Below, in pieces: positions 44,826 through 56,433 of a stretch of DNA of 64,000 bases. The DNA lies in contig NZ_JAQTXM010000020.1 in the NCBI RefSeq assembly GCF_028688795.1, forward strand, positions 1-64,000, written 5' to 3'. Every line of letters begins with the position of its first letter. Positions within the stretch are counted from its first letter, which is position 1. A model generated the notes under the pieces. The model made no database searches and had not been told where the DNA came from. It saw nothing but the letters and a program-made list of their open reading frames with translations. The DNA comes from Rhodoferax sp. (GTDB taxonomy: Bacteria; Pseudomonadota; Gammaproteobacteria; Burkholderiales; Burkholderiaceae_C). The translations under genes were made by a program, and so were the position numbers.

Positions 44826-44880
44826 TTCAAATCGCTGGTCTCCCTCCATAATTCGTTGAAGGGAAGACCAAAATGATAAA
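44826..44880 (+). repeat. Possible degenerate repeat upstream of the GGDEF/EAL gene
   Basis: The end, AAGGGAAGACCAAAATGATAAA, resembles the right end of the trmB copy (AAGGGCTAGAGGCCAAAATGAT), and its ATG is the start codon of the next gene. The left part is poorly preserved, and GGTCT...AGACC also forms a hairpin that could end the gluQ transcript. Confidence 0.35.
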
Positions 44881-47800
44881 ACCAGCCGAAGTCACCATGT
44901 GCTTCACGCGCCAGGGCATACCCCGCGTGGTTTCAGCCAGTCAATCAACGCAAGATTTGTTGGGCTACACCGCGGCGCAGTTTCTCTGCGGTGCGGTCAA
45001 GTGGCCCGATTTGGTTCACCCTGATGACCAAGACATCATCACGTGGCTTTGGTCGCCCACGCTGTCGCCCGCCACCGGCAGTTTCAACATCCGAATTCGC
45101 CACCAGGATGGCCGAATTCGCTGCGTACTGGGCCGCTACACACTGCAAACCGACACCAAGACTGGTACGCAACCCGAACCCACGCTGAACCTTCAATTGA
45201 CCGATGCACGGTACTTGTATCAGCACAACCCCGTGGTGCTGACGCCCAGTTTTGTGGCCATGATGGAGAACACCGACGACTTCATCTACTTCAAGGACCG
45301 CAACCACGTCTTCACCGGTGCCAGCCAGACCCTGGTCAGCATCACCTCGCCCACAAAGCACTGGACCGACCTGATCGGCCAGACCGATTACGACGTGTTT
45401 CCTGAGGCATACGCTGACATTTATTACCGACTAGAAAAACAGGTTTTCGCTGGCCAGCCGGTTGCACAGGAGATCCAGGGCTACGTGGCCAACGACGGCC
45501 ACACCGGCTGGGTGGACAACCGCAAGTACCCAATTGCCGACGCCGAGGGCAAGCTCATCGGACTGTTTGGCATTGCCCGTGACATCACCGACCTCAAACG
45601 TGCCCAAGACGCGCTGACGGAAAGCGAACACCGCTTTAAAACCATTTTTGAGGATCTTCCGGCGATATCAGTGCAGGGCTACGATAAAAACCGCCGGGTG
45701 ATCTTCTGGAACCGGGCCAGCGAAACGATCTATGGCTACACGCGTGAGCAAGCGCTGGGGCGTCGACTTGAAGAGCTGATCATCCCCGAGCCCATGCGCG
45801 AAGCTGTCATCGGCTTTGTCAGCGCCTGGGTGCAGGGAGGCCCAGCGATTCCTTCGGCAGAACTGGTTTTGCAAGGCGCGGATGGCTCGCCAGTCGAGGT
45901 GTATTCCAGTCACGTCATGCTCAAAAGCAGCAGCGGCGAGCCGGAAATGTATTGCATTGACATCGGCATAGCAGAGCGCAAGAAAGCGGAGCACGCCCTG
46001 CGCGCCAATGAGGCATTTTTGTACACCATCATCAATGAAATTCCCGATCCGCTGATTCTGAAAGACCAGAAGGGCGATTTCCTGCTGGGCAACCGTGCGG
46101 TGGCCAAGTTATATGGCACCACACCCGAAGCCATGGTCGGCAAGCATGACGGTGACTTTGGCGTACCGCAGGCGTTGGCAGAATTCTTCCGGGAAAACGT
46201 GCTGGACATCATGGCCAAGGGTGAAACCCAGGTGGTGTTTGAAGACAGCCGAGATGCCGCTACGGGTGAGATTCGCCACTACCGCTCCATCAAAAAACCA
46301 TTCAAAAACACCGATGACCAAAACCAGATTCTGATCCTGGCGCAAGACATCACGGACGTGATCCGGGCGCAGCGCCAGGTGGCCGAGAGCGAACAGCGGC
46401 TGCAGCAAGTCATGGAAATCACCCGCGAAGGCATCTGGGACTGGCACGTGCCCACCGGGAAGGTTTTGCACAACCGGCAATGGTATGAAACGCTGATGTA
46501 TCCGGAGGATGGCGTACCGGGAACCCTTGAAGACTTCATGGCGCTTGTCCACCCTGAAGACCGCGAGACAGTCAACTTGCGCATCGGTGACCTGATGGCT
46601 GGCACCAGCGCCAACTACCGCTCCGAGCACCGCCTGCTGCGCAAGGACGGCAAAGTCATTTGGGTGCAGGACCGCGGGCGCGTGGTGGAACGCGATGCGC
46701 AAGGCCAGCCGCTGCGCGTGGTGGGCAGCTTTGCAGACATCAGTTTCCAGAAAGAACACCAGCATTACCTGGAACGCATCGCCCATTACGACCAGCTCAC
46801 CGGCCTGGCCAACCGGGTGCTGTTGGCCGACCGCATGCGCCAAGCCATGGCGCAGAGCAAACGCCATGGGCGACTACTGGCGGTGGCTTATCTGGATCTG
46901 GACGGCTTCAAGGCCATCAATGACCGCTACGGACACACCACCGGTGACAGGTTGCTTCAGGCCCTGGCGACCCAGTTCAAAGCCATGATGCGCGAGGGAG
47001 ACACCATGGCCCGCATGGGCGGTGACGAATTCGTGGCTGTGTTTGTTGACCTGCAAGACGTGCACGGCAGCTTGAAACTCATCACCCGATTGCTGGAAGT
47101 GGCCGCACACCCAGTGGTGGTGGACGGCCAAAGCCTGAGCGTCTCGGCCAGCATTGGCGTGAGCTTTTTTCAGCAGGCCGACGACACTGACGCCGACCAG
47201 TTGCTGCGCCAGGCCGACCAGGCCATGTACAGCGCCAAACTGGCGGGGAAAAACCGCTACCACCTGTTTGATGCCGTGCATGACCGCAGCCAGCGCGTGC
47301 GCAACGAAACCCTGGAGCGCGTTCACCAGGCGCTGGCTGATCAGGAGTTTGTGCTCTATTACCAACCCCAGGTCAACCTGCGCACCGGCGTGGTGGTTGG
47401 CACCGAAGCACTGATCCGTTGGCAGCATCCGCAGCAGGGCCTGCTGGCACCAGGTTTGTTTCTGCCCGACATCGAAGGCCACGCCATCAGCGTGAAGCTG
47501 GGCGAATGGGTCATTGAAACTGCGCTCCAGCAACTGGAAGACTGGGCAAAGGTCGGGCTGAACCTGTCTGTCAGCGTCAATATTTCGGCGCACCACCTGC
47601 AGCAGCCTGATTTTGTTAAAAAGCTCAAGACCCAGTTGGACGCCCACCCGATGGTGCCGCACGGCCACTTGGAGCTTGAGGTGCTGGAAACCACGGCGCT
47701 AGATGAACTTGACTCGGTGGCTGAACTGATGCGAGCTTGCGCCAGCATGGGGATTGCCTTTGCACTCGATGACTTTGGCACCGGTTACTCCAGCCTCACC

Positions 47801-48091
47801 TACCTGAAGCGGCTGCCCGCACAGGTGCTCAAAATCGACCAATCGTTTGTGCGCAACATGCTAGACGACCCTGAGGACCGGGCCATTGTGGAAGGTGTGT
47901 TGGGCCTGGCGCGGGCCTTTGGCCGCCGGGCTGTCGCTGAAGGCGCAGAAACTGCGGCGCATTGCAAGCTGTTGTTGCAGATTGGCTGTGATCTGGCGCA
48001 GGGCTACGGCATCGCCCGCCCGATGCCCGCCAGCCAGCTACCCGCCTGGGTGGCAGGCTGGCGGCATGATCTCTACAATCCAGCCCCGTGA
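44873..48091 (+). CDS. Multi-PAS diguanylate cyclase/phosphodiesterase (GGDEF-EAL)
   Basis: The 1072-residue cytoplasmic signalling protein has no obvious transmembrane segment. About five PAS/PAC domains occupy residues 1-625 (for example [16 protein letters not shown] and [17 protein letters not shown]), followed by GGDEF (about 630-795) and EAL (about 810-1060). The GGDEF motif itself is intact (RMGGDEF), with an inhibitory RxxD (REGD) five residues earlier and DQLTGLANR at the start. The EAL domain has GTEALIRW and [10 protein letters not shown] with the usual acidic residues. Both activities on cyclic di-GMP are therefore possible; the net sign is unknown. It ends overlapping the trmB GTG start. 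Confidence 0.95.
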   Translation: MIKPAEVTMCFTRQGIPRVVSASQSTQDLLGYTAAQFLCGAVKWPDLVHPDDQDIITWLWSPTLSPATGSFNIRIRHQDGRIRCVLGRYTLQTDTKTGTQPEPTLNLQLTDARYLYQHNPVVLTPSFVAMMENTDDFIYFKDRNHVFTGASQTLVSITSPTKHWTDLIGQTDYDVFPEAYADIYYRLEKQVFAGQPVAQEIQGYVANDGHTGWVDNRKYPIADAEGKLIGLFGIARDITDLKRAQDALTESEHRFKTIFEDLPAISVQGYDKNRRVIFWNRASETIYGYTREQALGRRLEELIIPEPMREAVIGFVSAWVQGGPAIPSAELVLQGADGSPVEVYSSHVMLKSSSGEPEMYCIDIGIAERKKAEHALRANEAFLYTIINEIPDPLILKDQKGDFLLGNRAVAKLYGTTPEAMVGKHDGDFGVPQALAEFFRENVLDIMAKGETQVVFEDSRDAATGEIRHYRSIKKPFKNTDDQNQILILAQDITDVIRAQRQVAESEQRLQQVMEITREGIWDWHVPTGKVLHNRQWYETLMYPEDGVPGTLEDFMALVHPEDRETVNLRIGDLMAGTSANYRSEHRLLRKDGKVIWVQDRGRVVERDAQGQPLRVVGSFADISFQKEHQHYLERIAHYDQLTGLANRVLLADRMRQAMAQSKRHGRLLAVAYLDLDGFKAINDRYGHTTGDRLLQALATQFKAMMREGDTMARMGGDEFVAVFVDLQDVHGSLKLITRLLEVAAHPVVVDGQSLSVSASIGVSFFQQADDTDADQLLRQADQAMYSAKLAGKNRYHLFDAVHDRSQRVRNETLERVHQALADQEFVLYYQPQVNLRTGVVVGTEALIRWQHPQQGLLAPGLFLPDIEGHAISVKLGEWVIETALQQLEDWAKVGLNLSVSVNISAHHLQQPDFVKKLKTQLDAHPMVPHGHLELEVLETTALDELDSVAELMRACASMGIAFALDDFGTGYSSLTYLKRLPAQVLKIDQSFVRNMLDDPEDRAIVEGVLGLARAFGRRAVAEGAETAAHCKLLLQIGCDLAQGYGIARPMPASQLPAWVAGWRHDLYNPAP

Positions 48092-48906
48092 ACGATACCC
48101 AAACCACCCCCCCAAACGCCCCTGTCCCCGCCCCTGAACTGGCGCGCACCCCACGCATTCGCCCGCAAACGCTGGCAGACGTGGCCTTTCCCAAGACCAT
48201 CAAGAGTTTTGTGCGCCGCGCGGGCCGCGTCACCACCGGCCAGACCAAGGCGTTTGCCGAGCTGGGCTCAACCTATCTGTTGCCCTACCAGCCAATCACT
48301 CTTGATTTTGCAGCTGCTTACGCAGACGTGGAAAGGGCTAGAGGCCAAAATGATATAAAAAACAGGCCCACCGTTCTAGAAATTGGCTTTGGTATGGGCG
48401 AGGCCACGGCGCACATTGCAGCGCTGCTGCCTGACACCAACTTCTTGTGCTGCGAGGTGCATGAGCCTGGCGTGGGCGCCTTGTTGAAACGCATTGGCGA
48501 GCAACACCTGCACAACATCCGCATCTGCGCGCATGACGCGGTCGAGGTCATTGACCACATGCTGCCGCAGCATTGCCTGGACGGCGTGCACATTTTCTTC
48601 CCCGACCCGTGGCACAAAAAGAAACACAACAAGCGCCGCCTGATTCAAGCCCCGCTGATCGCCAAGCTGGCTGCGCGCCTGAAAGTCGGTGGCTACCTGC
48701 ATTGCGCCACCGACTGGCAGCCCTACGCCGAGCAGATTCTTGAAGTGCTCAGCGCCGAGCCCTTGCTGAAAAACACCGCTTTGGCACAACACCCAGAGTT
48801 GCTGGGCTACGCACCCAAGCCACATTACCGCCCACTCACCAAGTTTGAAAATCGAGGCATCAAGCTAGGCCATGGCGTTTGGGACGTGGTGTTTGAGCGG
48901 ATTTAA
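48088..48906 (+). CDS. trmB: tRNA (guanine-N7-)-methyltransferase with repeat-derived insertion
   Basis: It methylates G46 in the variable loop of tRNAs using S-adenosylmethionine. The 272-residue product has [16 protein letters not shown] (SAM site), the [20 protein letters not shown] motif and the C-terminal TKFENRG. Residues about 74-91 ([18 protein letters not shown]) come from a dispersed repeat copy inserted between LDF and the conserved [10 protein letters not shown] block, and add roughly a dozen residues compared with relatives. The GTG start overlaps the stop of the GGDEF-EAL gene. The last 35 bases overlap the next gene. Confidence 0.96.
   Translation: MNDTQTTPPNAPVPAPELARTPRIRPQTLADVAFPKTIKSFVRRAGRVTTGQTKAFAELGSTYLLPYQPITLDFAAAYADVERARGQNDIKNRPTVLEIGFGMGEATAHIAALLPDTNFLCCEVHEPGVGALLKRIGEQHLHNIRICAHDAVEVIDHMLPQHCLDGVHIFFPDPWHKKKHNKRRLIQAPLIAKLAARLKVGGYLHCATDWQPYAEQILEVLSAEPLLKNTALAQHPELLGYAPKPHYRPLTKFENRGIKLGHGVWDVVFERI
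48306..48363 (+). repeat. Dispersed repeat inserted in trmB
   Basis: TTTTGCAGCTGCTTACGC is followed by GTGGAAAGGGCTAGAGGCC and AAAATGATATAAAA. It includes the complete core. The reading frame stays open through all of it and the encoded peptide [11 protein letters not shown] is nearly the same as at the repeat in folC. Confidence 0.8.
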
Positions 48907-49801
48907 GCCGCCCACCCGCAACGGCATTGGCCCCAGCTGTGTCGGTTTGCCCGCCGGGCAGTGGCCAACTTTGCTGGACTTTTTGACAGAACGCTTCCCC
49001 AATGTCAGCCGCCAAACCTGGCTGGAACGCATGGCGCGCGGTGATGTGGTCAGGGAACAGGGCGGCCTTGTCACACCAGAGCTCGCCAGCCAACCGCCCT
49101 ACCCGGCCCACCAACGCATTTACTACTACCGCGAGGTGCCTTTTGAGGCACCCATTCCGTTTGACGAAGTGGTGCTGTTTGAAGACGCCCACCTGATCGT
49201 GGTCGACAAGCCGCACTTTTTGCCCGTGGTGCCCTCGGGTGGCTACTTGACTGAAACCGTGCTGGTGCGCCTGAAAAAGAAACTGGGGCTGGATGACCTG
49301 GTGCCGATCCACCGCATCGACCGCGACACCGCCGGGCTGGTGATGTTTTCAAAACAACCCGCCACGCGTGCCGCCTATTGCGGGCTGTTCAGCCAGCATG
49401 CCGTGCGTAAAACCTACGAAGCCATTGCCCCGTGGCGCGATGACCTGGTGTTTCCGTTGACGCGTCAGAGCCGCATCAAGGAAGCCGGCCACTTCATGCT
49501 GCAGCACGAGGTGCCTGGCCCGGTCAACGCCATCACCCACATTGACGTGCTGGAGGTGCGCGGCAACCTGGCCCGCTACCAACTCAAGCCCATCACCGGG
49601 CAGCGGCACCAATTGCGGGTGCATATGCTGAGCCTGGGATTGCCGTTGCAGGGCGACGGGCTCTATCCCACGCTCACCCCCGAAGGGCAGATGGACCACA
49701 CCAAACCCTTGCGGCTGCTGGCCAAAGAACTGGTGTTTGTGGACCCGGTGAGCGGCGAGGCCCGGCAGTTTTCAAGTGCCAGAGCTTTGAGCTTTTGCTG
49801 A
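48872..49801 (+). CDS. RluA-family pseudouridine synthase
   Basis: The 309-residue protein isomerises uridine to pseudouridine in rRNA or tRNA. Its catalytic motif is [15 protein letters not shown] with the active-site aspartate, and [10 protein letters not shown] is the typical C-terminal RluA block. An N-terminal S4-like region ([27 protein letters not shown]) is present. The target position in RNA is not known. The start at 48872 overlaps trmB by 35 bases; a later start would cut into the S4-like domain. Confidence 0.93.
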   Translation: MAFGTWCLSGFKPPTRNGIGPSCVGLPAGQWPTLLDFLTERFPNVSRQTWLERMARGDVVREQGGLVTPELASQPPYPAHQRIYYYREVPFEAPIPFDEVVLFEDAHLIVVDKPHFLPVVPSGGYLTETVLVRLKKKLGLDDLVPIHRIDRDTAGLVMFSKQPATRAAYCGLFSQHAVRKTYEAIAPWRDDLVFPLTRQSRIKEAGHFMLQHEVPGPVNAITHIDVLEVRGNLARYQLKPITGQRHQLRVHMLSLGLPLQGDGLYPTLTPEGQMDHTKPLRLLAKELVFVDPVSGEARQFSSARALSFC

Positions 49802-49843
49802 TCTCGGGGCTGCGTGGCTTGCCACCAAAGCACCCCAATGCAG

Positions 49844-50830
49844 TTATTGCGCCTTGAAACCGCTCTCGGCAATGATGCGCGCCCAGGTTTTAGCGTAAGC
49901 CTGCTCTCGGCTGGCCAACTGTGCGGGGGTCATGTAGCCCACCGTCAAGCCCATGGCAGTCAGGCGCTCGCGCACATCGGGCATGGCCACCACTTTGGCC
50001 ACAGCGTTCGAGAGTTTGTCAACCGTGGCTTGCGGCGTGCCTTTGGGGGCAAAAATGCCGTAAAACGGCAAGTCTTCAAAGCCGGCCAAGCCCAGCTCGG
50101 TGAAGGTGGGCACATCAGGCAGCGCCGCTTGGCGCGTCTTGCCCATCACCGCCACCATGCGAATCTTGCCGGCCTTCTGGTTTTCATAGAAGTCGGGCAT
50201 GGAGCCCACCCCGGCGTGGATCTGGTTGCCCAGCATGTCGGCCATCATGGGCGCGCTGCCGCGGTACGGGGCGGCTTGCAGGTCCAGCTTGTATTTTTGG
50301 CCAATCACCTTGACCAAAAATTCAGGTACGGAGGCCGGTGCTGGCACGCCCACCGTGTCAAGGCCTGCGCCCTGCTTTTGCACCCAGGCCACATATTCCA
50401 CCATGCTCTTGGCGGGGGTGCCGCCAGACACAGCCAAGCCATTCACAAAGGTGGCAAAACCTGCGACGGGTACAAAATCCTTATTGGAATCGTAGCCCGG
50501 GTTCTTCACCACCAGCGGCAGGATGGTGATGGTGTGGTCGTGCGACAAAAACAGCGTGTTACCGTCTGGCGCCGCCGCCTTGAGCGCCTGCGCCGCAATT
50601 TGGCCGCCGGCACCGGCCTTGTTGTCCACCACCACCGACACGCCAATCTGGTCTTTCAGCTTGTCAGCCAGGATGCGGGCAATGGCATCGGTGCCACCCC
50701 CGGCCGGGAAACCCACCATCAGCTTGACCGGCCCAGTTTGGGCCTGTGCCAGGCCAGCGGCAAGCAAGGTGCCGACTGCCAAGGTTTTGGCGATTTGCTG
50801 AACGAATTGACGAACTTGAAACTGAACCAT
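49844..50830 (-). CDS. Tripartite tricarboxylate transporter substrate-binding protein (Bug/TctC family)
   Basis: The 328-residue periplasmic binding protein has a signal peptide (about 30 residues ending LAQA). The Bug signatures are VGFPAGGGTDAIARILADKL, VVVDNKAGAGGQIAAQAL and the C-terminal GVLAPKGTP-like FGIFAPKGTPQATV segment. AGGAG precedes its ATG. Such proteins bind carboxylates and related compounds. The TctA/TctB-type permease genes lie 2-4 kb upstream on the same strand, separated by an SDR and a DMT gene, so they may be partners. Confidence 0.94.
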   Translation of the reverse strand: MVQFQVRQFVQQIAKTLAVGTLLAAGLAQAQTGPVKLMVGFPAGGGTDAIARILADKLKDQIGVSVVVDNKAGAGGQIAAQALKAAAPDGNTLFLSHDHTITILPLVVKNPGYDSNKDFVPVAGFATFVNGLAVSGGTPAKSMVEYVAWVQKQGAGLDTVGVPAPASVPEFLVKVIGQKYKLDLQAAPYRGSAPMMADMLGNQIHAGVGSMPDFYENQKAGKIRMVAVMGKTRQAALPDVPTFTELGLAGFEDLPFYGIFAPKGTPQATVDKLSNAVAKVVAMPDVRERLTAMGLTVGYMTPAQLASREQAYAKTWARIIAESGFKAQ

Positions 50831-50865
50831 AAGAACTCCTGAGTTTGAAATCTTTCAGACCTGGT

Positions 50866-51660
50866 TTAAAACGTGCCCGGGTAGGCGCCACCATCTGCCA
50901 ACACATTTTGCCCGGTCATGTAACCGGCTTGCTGGCTGCATAAAAATGCGCAAATGGCACCAAACTCATCCGGTGAGCCAAAGCGTCTGGCCGGAATGGC
51001 GTTGCGCCGCGTCGCTGCTACGGTTTCAACTGACTGCGTCGTTTTGGCCGCCGCGGCTTGAAATATGGCCTGCAGGCGGTCGGTGTCAAAGGCACCGGGC
51101 AACAGGTTGTTGATGGTCACACCCTGGGCGGCCAAGCCACTGCGCGCCAAACCGGCCACAAAACCCGTCAGGCCGCTGCGCGCGCCGTTGGACAAGCCCA
51201 ACACGTCGATCGGCGCTTTGACGGCGCTGGACGTGATGTTGACAATGCGCCCAAAACCGCGTGCCGCCATGCCATCCACCGTGGCCTTGATGAGCGCAAT
51301 GGGCGTCAGCATGTTGGCGTCGACGGCCTTGATCCAGTCGTCACGCTCAAAGCTGCGGAAATCCCCGGCGGGTGGGCCCCCGGCGTTGGTGACCACGATG
51401 TCAAAGTCGGCGCGCATGGCAAACACCGCAGCCCGGCCCACCTCTGTAGTGATGTCTTTTGCAATAAATTGCACTGTAGCCCCCGTATTAATTGCGTGGG
51501 TAGCTATTAATTTTGATGCAGCGGCTTGCAGTGCCTCAGCCCCACGGGCGACCATCAGCACGTTCACCCCCTCAGCCACCAGCGCCGTGGCGCAGCCCAG
51601 CCCCAGGCCTTTGCTGGCGCCACACACCAAGGCCCATTTACCGGCAATTCCTAAATCCAT
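50866..51660 (-). CDS. Short-chain dehydrogenase/reductase with repeat-derived segment
   Basis: The 264-residue Rossmann oxidoreductase has the cofactor loop GASKGLGLGCA, NAGG, the catalytic serine (ITSSAVK) and C-terminal GYMTGQNVLADGG. The usual YxxxK is not obvious; the corresponding region reads LGLSNGARSGLTGF, so the catalytic tyrosine may be missing, as in some SDR subfamilies. The section KLIATHAINTGATVQFIAKDIT contains a reverse-strand copy of the dispersed repeat. Its neighbours suggest catabolism of a carboxylate taken up by the TTT system, but the substrate is unknown. GGAG lies upstream of the ATG. Confidence 0.88.
   Translation of the reverse strand: MDLGIAGKWALVCGASKGLGLGCATALVAEGVNVLMVARGAEALQAAASKLIATHAINTGATVQFIAKDITTEVGRAAVFAMRADFDIVVTNAGGPPAGDFRSFERDDWIKAVDANMLTPIALIKATVDGMAARGFGRIVNITSSAVKAPIDVLGLSNGARSGLTGFVAGLARSGLAAQGVTINNLLPGAFDTDRLQAIFQAAAAKTTQSVETVAATRRNAIPARRFGSPDEFGAICAFLCSQQAGYMTGQNVLADGGAYPGTF
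51457..51514 (-). repeat. Dispersed repeat inside the SDR gene
   Basis: On the minus strand: AATTAATAGCTACCCACGC, AATTAATACGGGGGCTACAG and TGCAATTTATTGCAAAA. The left block (ATAGCTAC..ACGC) is well kept and the core is changed. The AT-rich patch contrasts with the GC-rich gene around it and keeps the frame. Confidence 0.6.
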
Positions 51661-51678
51661 GGAGGTCTCCTGAAAAAA

Positions 51679-52587
51679 TCACGCCCTACGTGGGCGGCTG
51701 GTAAAAACAAAAATTCCCGCCACAACCAGTGCCGTACCCGCCGCCACCCAGGCGGTGAACGGCTCGCCAAGCAGCAGCACACCCATCAAAATGGTGGACA
51801 TGGGGCCAATCATGCCGGTTTGTGCGGCCAGGCCAGCGCCAATTCGCTCAATGGCCATCATCACCATCAGCACTGGCGCGGCTGTGCACAGCGTGGCGTT
51901 CAGGATCGACAGCCAAATCACTTCTGGGGCCACCAACGCCGCGCTCATGGGCCGCAGCAGCACAAACTGGCCTATACAAAGCACGCAAGCCACTGTGGTG
52001 GCCAAGCCCACCAGCCGCAGCGAACCCAGCCGCTGCACCAGTTCGCCACTGAAGCTGAGGTAAACCGCATAACTGACCGCGCTGCCAAACACCAGCACCG
52101 CGCCCAAAGCGGCATCCGCGCCGGCAAAACTGATCTCGTGGCCAAACACCAGAATCACCCCCGCATAACTGATGGCCATGCCAAAGGCCTGGCGGCGGCT
52201 GATGTGGCGCTTGTACAGCACCAGACCCAGCAGCAACACCAGCGTGGGGTTGAGGTACAGGATGAGCCGCTCCAACGAGGCACTGATGTAGGCCAGCCCG
52301 GCAAAGTCGAGAAAACTCGCCAGGTAATAGCCAGTGAAACCCAAGCCAAGAACGCCCCACCAGTCATGCCGTGTCAGTGCTGGCTTGCCCCGACTGGACC
52401 ACCAGGCCATCACGGCAAAAATGGGCAGCGCAAACAGCATGCGGTACATGATGAGCGTGACGGCATCGACGCCATGGCGGTACGCCAGCTTGACGATGAT
52501 GGCCTTGCCGCTAAAGGCAATGGCGCCGATGGTCGCCAGGATCAAACCAGTTGCTACATTACCAATAGCTGGTTGCGCTTTATTCAT
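51679..52587 (-). CDS. DMT-superfamily (EamA) transporter whose start codon lies in a repeat
   Basis: The 302-residue inner-membrane protein has ten hydrophobic segments and two EamA halves (GLILATIGAIAFSGKAIIVKLAY, YLASFLDFAGLAYISASLERLILYLNPTLVLLLG). The last half ends MGVLLLGEPFTAWVAAGTALVVAGIFV. The first residues MNKAQPAIGN are encoded by the reverse complement of a dispersed repeat (52559-52616), so the repeat provides the start codon; an internal start is possible. It is in the TTT/SDR gene row, 18 bases before the SDR start. The substrate is unknown. Confidence 0.88.
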   Translation of the reverse strand: MNKAQPAIGNVATGLILATIGAIAFSGKAIIVKLAYRHGVDAVTLIMYRMLFALPIFAVMAWWSSRGKPALTRHDWWGVLGLGFTGYYLASFLDFAGLAYISASLERLILYLNPTLVLLLGLVLYKRHISRRQAFGMAISYAGVILVFGHEISFAGADAALGAVLVFGSAVSYAVYLSFSGELVQRLGSLRLVGLATTVACVLCIGQFVLLRPMSAALVAPEVIWLSILNATLCTAAPVLMVMMAIERIGAGLAAQTGMIGPMSTILMGVLLLGEPFTAWVAAGTALVVAGIFVFTSRPRRA

Positions 52588-52616
52588 ATGGGCTAGGGGC
52601 CAATTTCTTATATATT
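52559..52616 (+). repeat. Dispersed repeat at the 5' end of the EamA gene
   Basis: ACCAATAGCTGGTTGCGC, TTTATTCATATGGGCTAG, GGGCCAATTTCTTATA. This is a well-preserved copy. Its reverse strand holds the CAT/ATG start of the EamA gene and the upstream region where its ribosome-binding site would have to be. Confidence 0.78.
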
Positions 52617-52629
52617 TTTTGTGAGGCGG

Positions 52630-54147
52630 CTAGTCTTCAACAAACGCAATTTCACGGGTTTTTCGAATGGCTGGCAGCAGCACCAACACCAGCAAAGCCA
52701 GTGCCGCCAACAGCAAGCCTGCTGAGAGCGGACGGGTGACAAACACGCTCCAGTCACCGCGCGAAAACAACAAGGCGCGGCGCAGGTTTTCTTCCATCAT
52801 CGGCCCCAGGATGAAGCCCAGCAGCAGCGGTGCAGGCTCCATGCCGAGCTTGATGAACGCATAACCAATGATGCCAAACAGGCCCACCATCCAGATGTCA
52901 AAGATGTTGTTGTTGGTGCTGTAAACGCCAATCGCGCAAAACAACACAATCGCCGGAAACAGCCAGCGGTAGGGCACGCTGAGCAGCTTGATCCAGATGC
53001 CGATCAAGGGCAGGTTCAACACGATCAGCATGGCGTTGCCAATCCACATCGAGGCAATCAAGCCCCAGAACAGCTCGGGGTTGCTGGTCATGACCTGCGG
53101 GCCGGGCTGGATGTTGTGGATGGTCATGGCACCCACCATCAGCGCCATCACGGCGTTGGGTGGAATGCCCAAGGTGAGCAGCGGGATGAACGAGGTTTGC
53201 GAGGCCGCGTTGTTGGCGGCCTCAGGCGCGGCCACGCCACGAATGTTGCCTTCACCAAAGGGCACTTCACCCGGCTTGAGTCGGGTCTTTTTCTCAAGCG
53301 TATAGGCGGCAAAAGCGGCCATCACCGCGCCGCCACCGGGCAAAATGCCCAGCACAGAACCCAGCCCGGTACCACGCAAAATGGCTGGCCACATGCGTTT
53401 GAAATCCAGTCGGCTCGGCATCAGGCCATGCACATTGGCCGTGAACACCTCACGTTTGCCGTCTGGGTGATTCAGGTTGCTGATGATCTCGCCATAACCA
53501 AACATGCCCATGGCAATCACGATGAAACCAATGCCGTCGGTCAATTCGGGAATATCAAAACTGTAGCGCGCCACGCCCGAATTCACATCGGTGCCGACCA
53601 GCCCCAGCAGCAAACCCAGCAAGATCATGCCAAAGGCCTTGAGCAAGTCACCCGATGCGAGCACCACCGCGCCCACAAGGCCCAGCACCATCAGCGCGCA
53701 GTATTCGGCCGGGCCAAACATGAAGGCCACTTCGGTCAGTGGCACGGCAAATGCGGCCAGCACCAGGGTGCCGACACACCCGGCAAAAAACGAGCCAATA
53801 CCAGCCGCGGCCAGCGCTGGCCCAGCACGGCCCCGGCGCGCCATTTGGTAGCCATCGATCACCGTCACCACCGACGAGGCTTCGCCCGGCAAGTTCACCA
53901 GAATGGCGGTGGTGGAGCCGCCGTATTGCGCCCCGTAATAAATGCCAGCCAGCATGATCAACGCCGCCAACGGTGGCAGCGCGTAGGTGGCGGGTAGCAG
54001 CATGGCAATGGTGGCCAACGGGCCAATGCCGGGCAACACACCAATCAGCGTGCCCAGCAGGCAGCCGACAAAGGCGTACATCAGGTTGACGGGCGTGAAG
54101 GCCACGCCAAAGCCCAGTGCCAAATGCTCAAACAACTCCACCGTCAA
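52630..54147 (-). CDS. tctA: Tripartite tricarboxylate transporter permease, TctA family
   Basis: The 505-residue inner-membrane protein has about twelve helices and the TctA hallmarks GTLIGVLPGIGPLATIAMLLP, IYYGAQYGGSTTAILVNLPGEASSVVT and VLGILPGGGAVMAAFAAYTLEKK. The TTG start at 54147 overlaps the TctB stop codon (TTGA) with GGGGG upstream; a GTG two codons later (54141) is also possible. The open frame upstream to 54414 lies within the TctB gene and is not real. With TctB and a Bug protein it forms a secondary tricarboxylate-type importer. Confidence 0.95.
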   Translation of the reverse strand: MTVELFEHLALGFGVAFTPVNLMYAFVGCLLGTLIGVLPGIGPLATIAMLLPATYALPPLAALIMLAGIYYGAQYGGSTTAILVNLPGEASSVVTVIDGYQMARRGRAGPALAAAGIGSFFAGCVGTLVLAAFAVPLTEVAFMFGPAEYCALMVLGLVGAVVLASGDLLKAFGMILLGLLLGLVGTDVNSGVARYSFDIPELTDGIGFIVIAMGMFGYGEIISNLNHPDGKREVFTANVHGLMPSRLDFKRMWPAILRGTGLGSVLGILPGGGAVMAAFAAYTLEKKTRLKPGEVPFGEGNIRGVAAPEAANNAASQTSFIPLLTLGIPPNAVMALMVGAMTIHNIQPGPQVMTSNPELFWGLIASMWIGNAMLIVLNLPLIGIWIKLLSVPYRWLFPAIVLFCAIGVYSTNNNIFDIWMVGLFGIIGYAFIKLGMEPAPLLLGFILGPMMEENLRRALLFSRGDWSVFVTRPLSAGLLLAALALLVLVLLPAIRKTREIAFVED

Positions 54148-54629
54148 GCCCCCGACACAAAAACCGGCCACACCGGCAATTGGAGTTTGAGCAACAGCAC
54201 AAAGGCCAGATAGCTCAAGGCGGCAAGCGCCGTGGCCAGCAACGCGGCTTCCTTGAACTTGAAGCGCTCCCCGGCCAGACAAGCCGCAAAGGTCAGCAGG
54301 TAAATGCCCACCATCAAGCCCAGCGCCGGCAACTGCAAGCGCGGCAACCCGCCCAGCGCCACACCAAACAGCAGGTTGGCCGAAATGATGGCCACCAGCG
54401 GTTTCCAGGCCCACGGGCCAATGACCTGCGAAGCGTCGGCTTGCGACAGCGCGGCACGCAACATCATCACCCCGCCCAGCAACGCCAGCAGTACGCCCAA
54501 CAGCATGGGAAAGTAACCCGGCCCCATGCGTGCCGCCGTGCCCACGGTGTAGCGCAGCGCGCCCCAGGCAAAGGCACTGCCGACCAGCGTGAACAACAAA
54601 CCGGCGTAAAAGTCTTTGGCGTTTTTCAC
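54144..54629 (-). CDS. tctB: Tripartite tricarboxylate transporter TctB family protein
   Basis: The 161-residue membrane protein has four to five hydrophobic segments. The TctB family start is KDFYAGLLFTLVGSAFAWGALRYTVGTAARMGPGYFPMLLG, with the conserved RMGPGYFP block. It overlaps the TctA start by four bases. The gene upstream on this strand, the GspE/PulE ATPase, ends only 19 bases before its start codon, so read-through is possible. Confidence 0.93.
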   Translation of the reverse strand: MKNAKDFYAGLLFTLVGSAFAWGALRYTVGTAARMGPGYFPMLLGVLLALLGGVMMLRAALSQADASQVIGPWAWKPLVAIISANLLFGVALGGLPRLQLPALGLMVGIYLLTFAACLAGERFKFKEAALLATALAALSYLAFVLLLKLQLPVWPVFVSGA

Positions 54630-54648
54630 TGCGACTTATCGAAGCACA

Positions 54649-56429
<1,781 letters not shown>

Positions 56430-56433
<4 letters not shown>

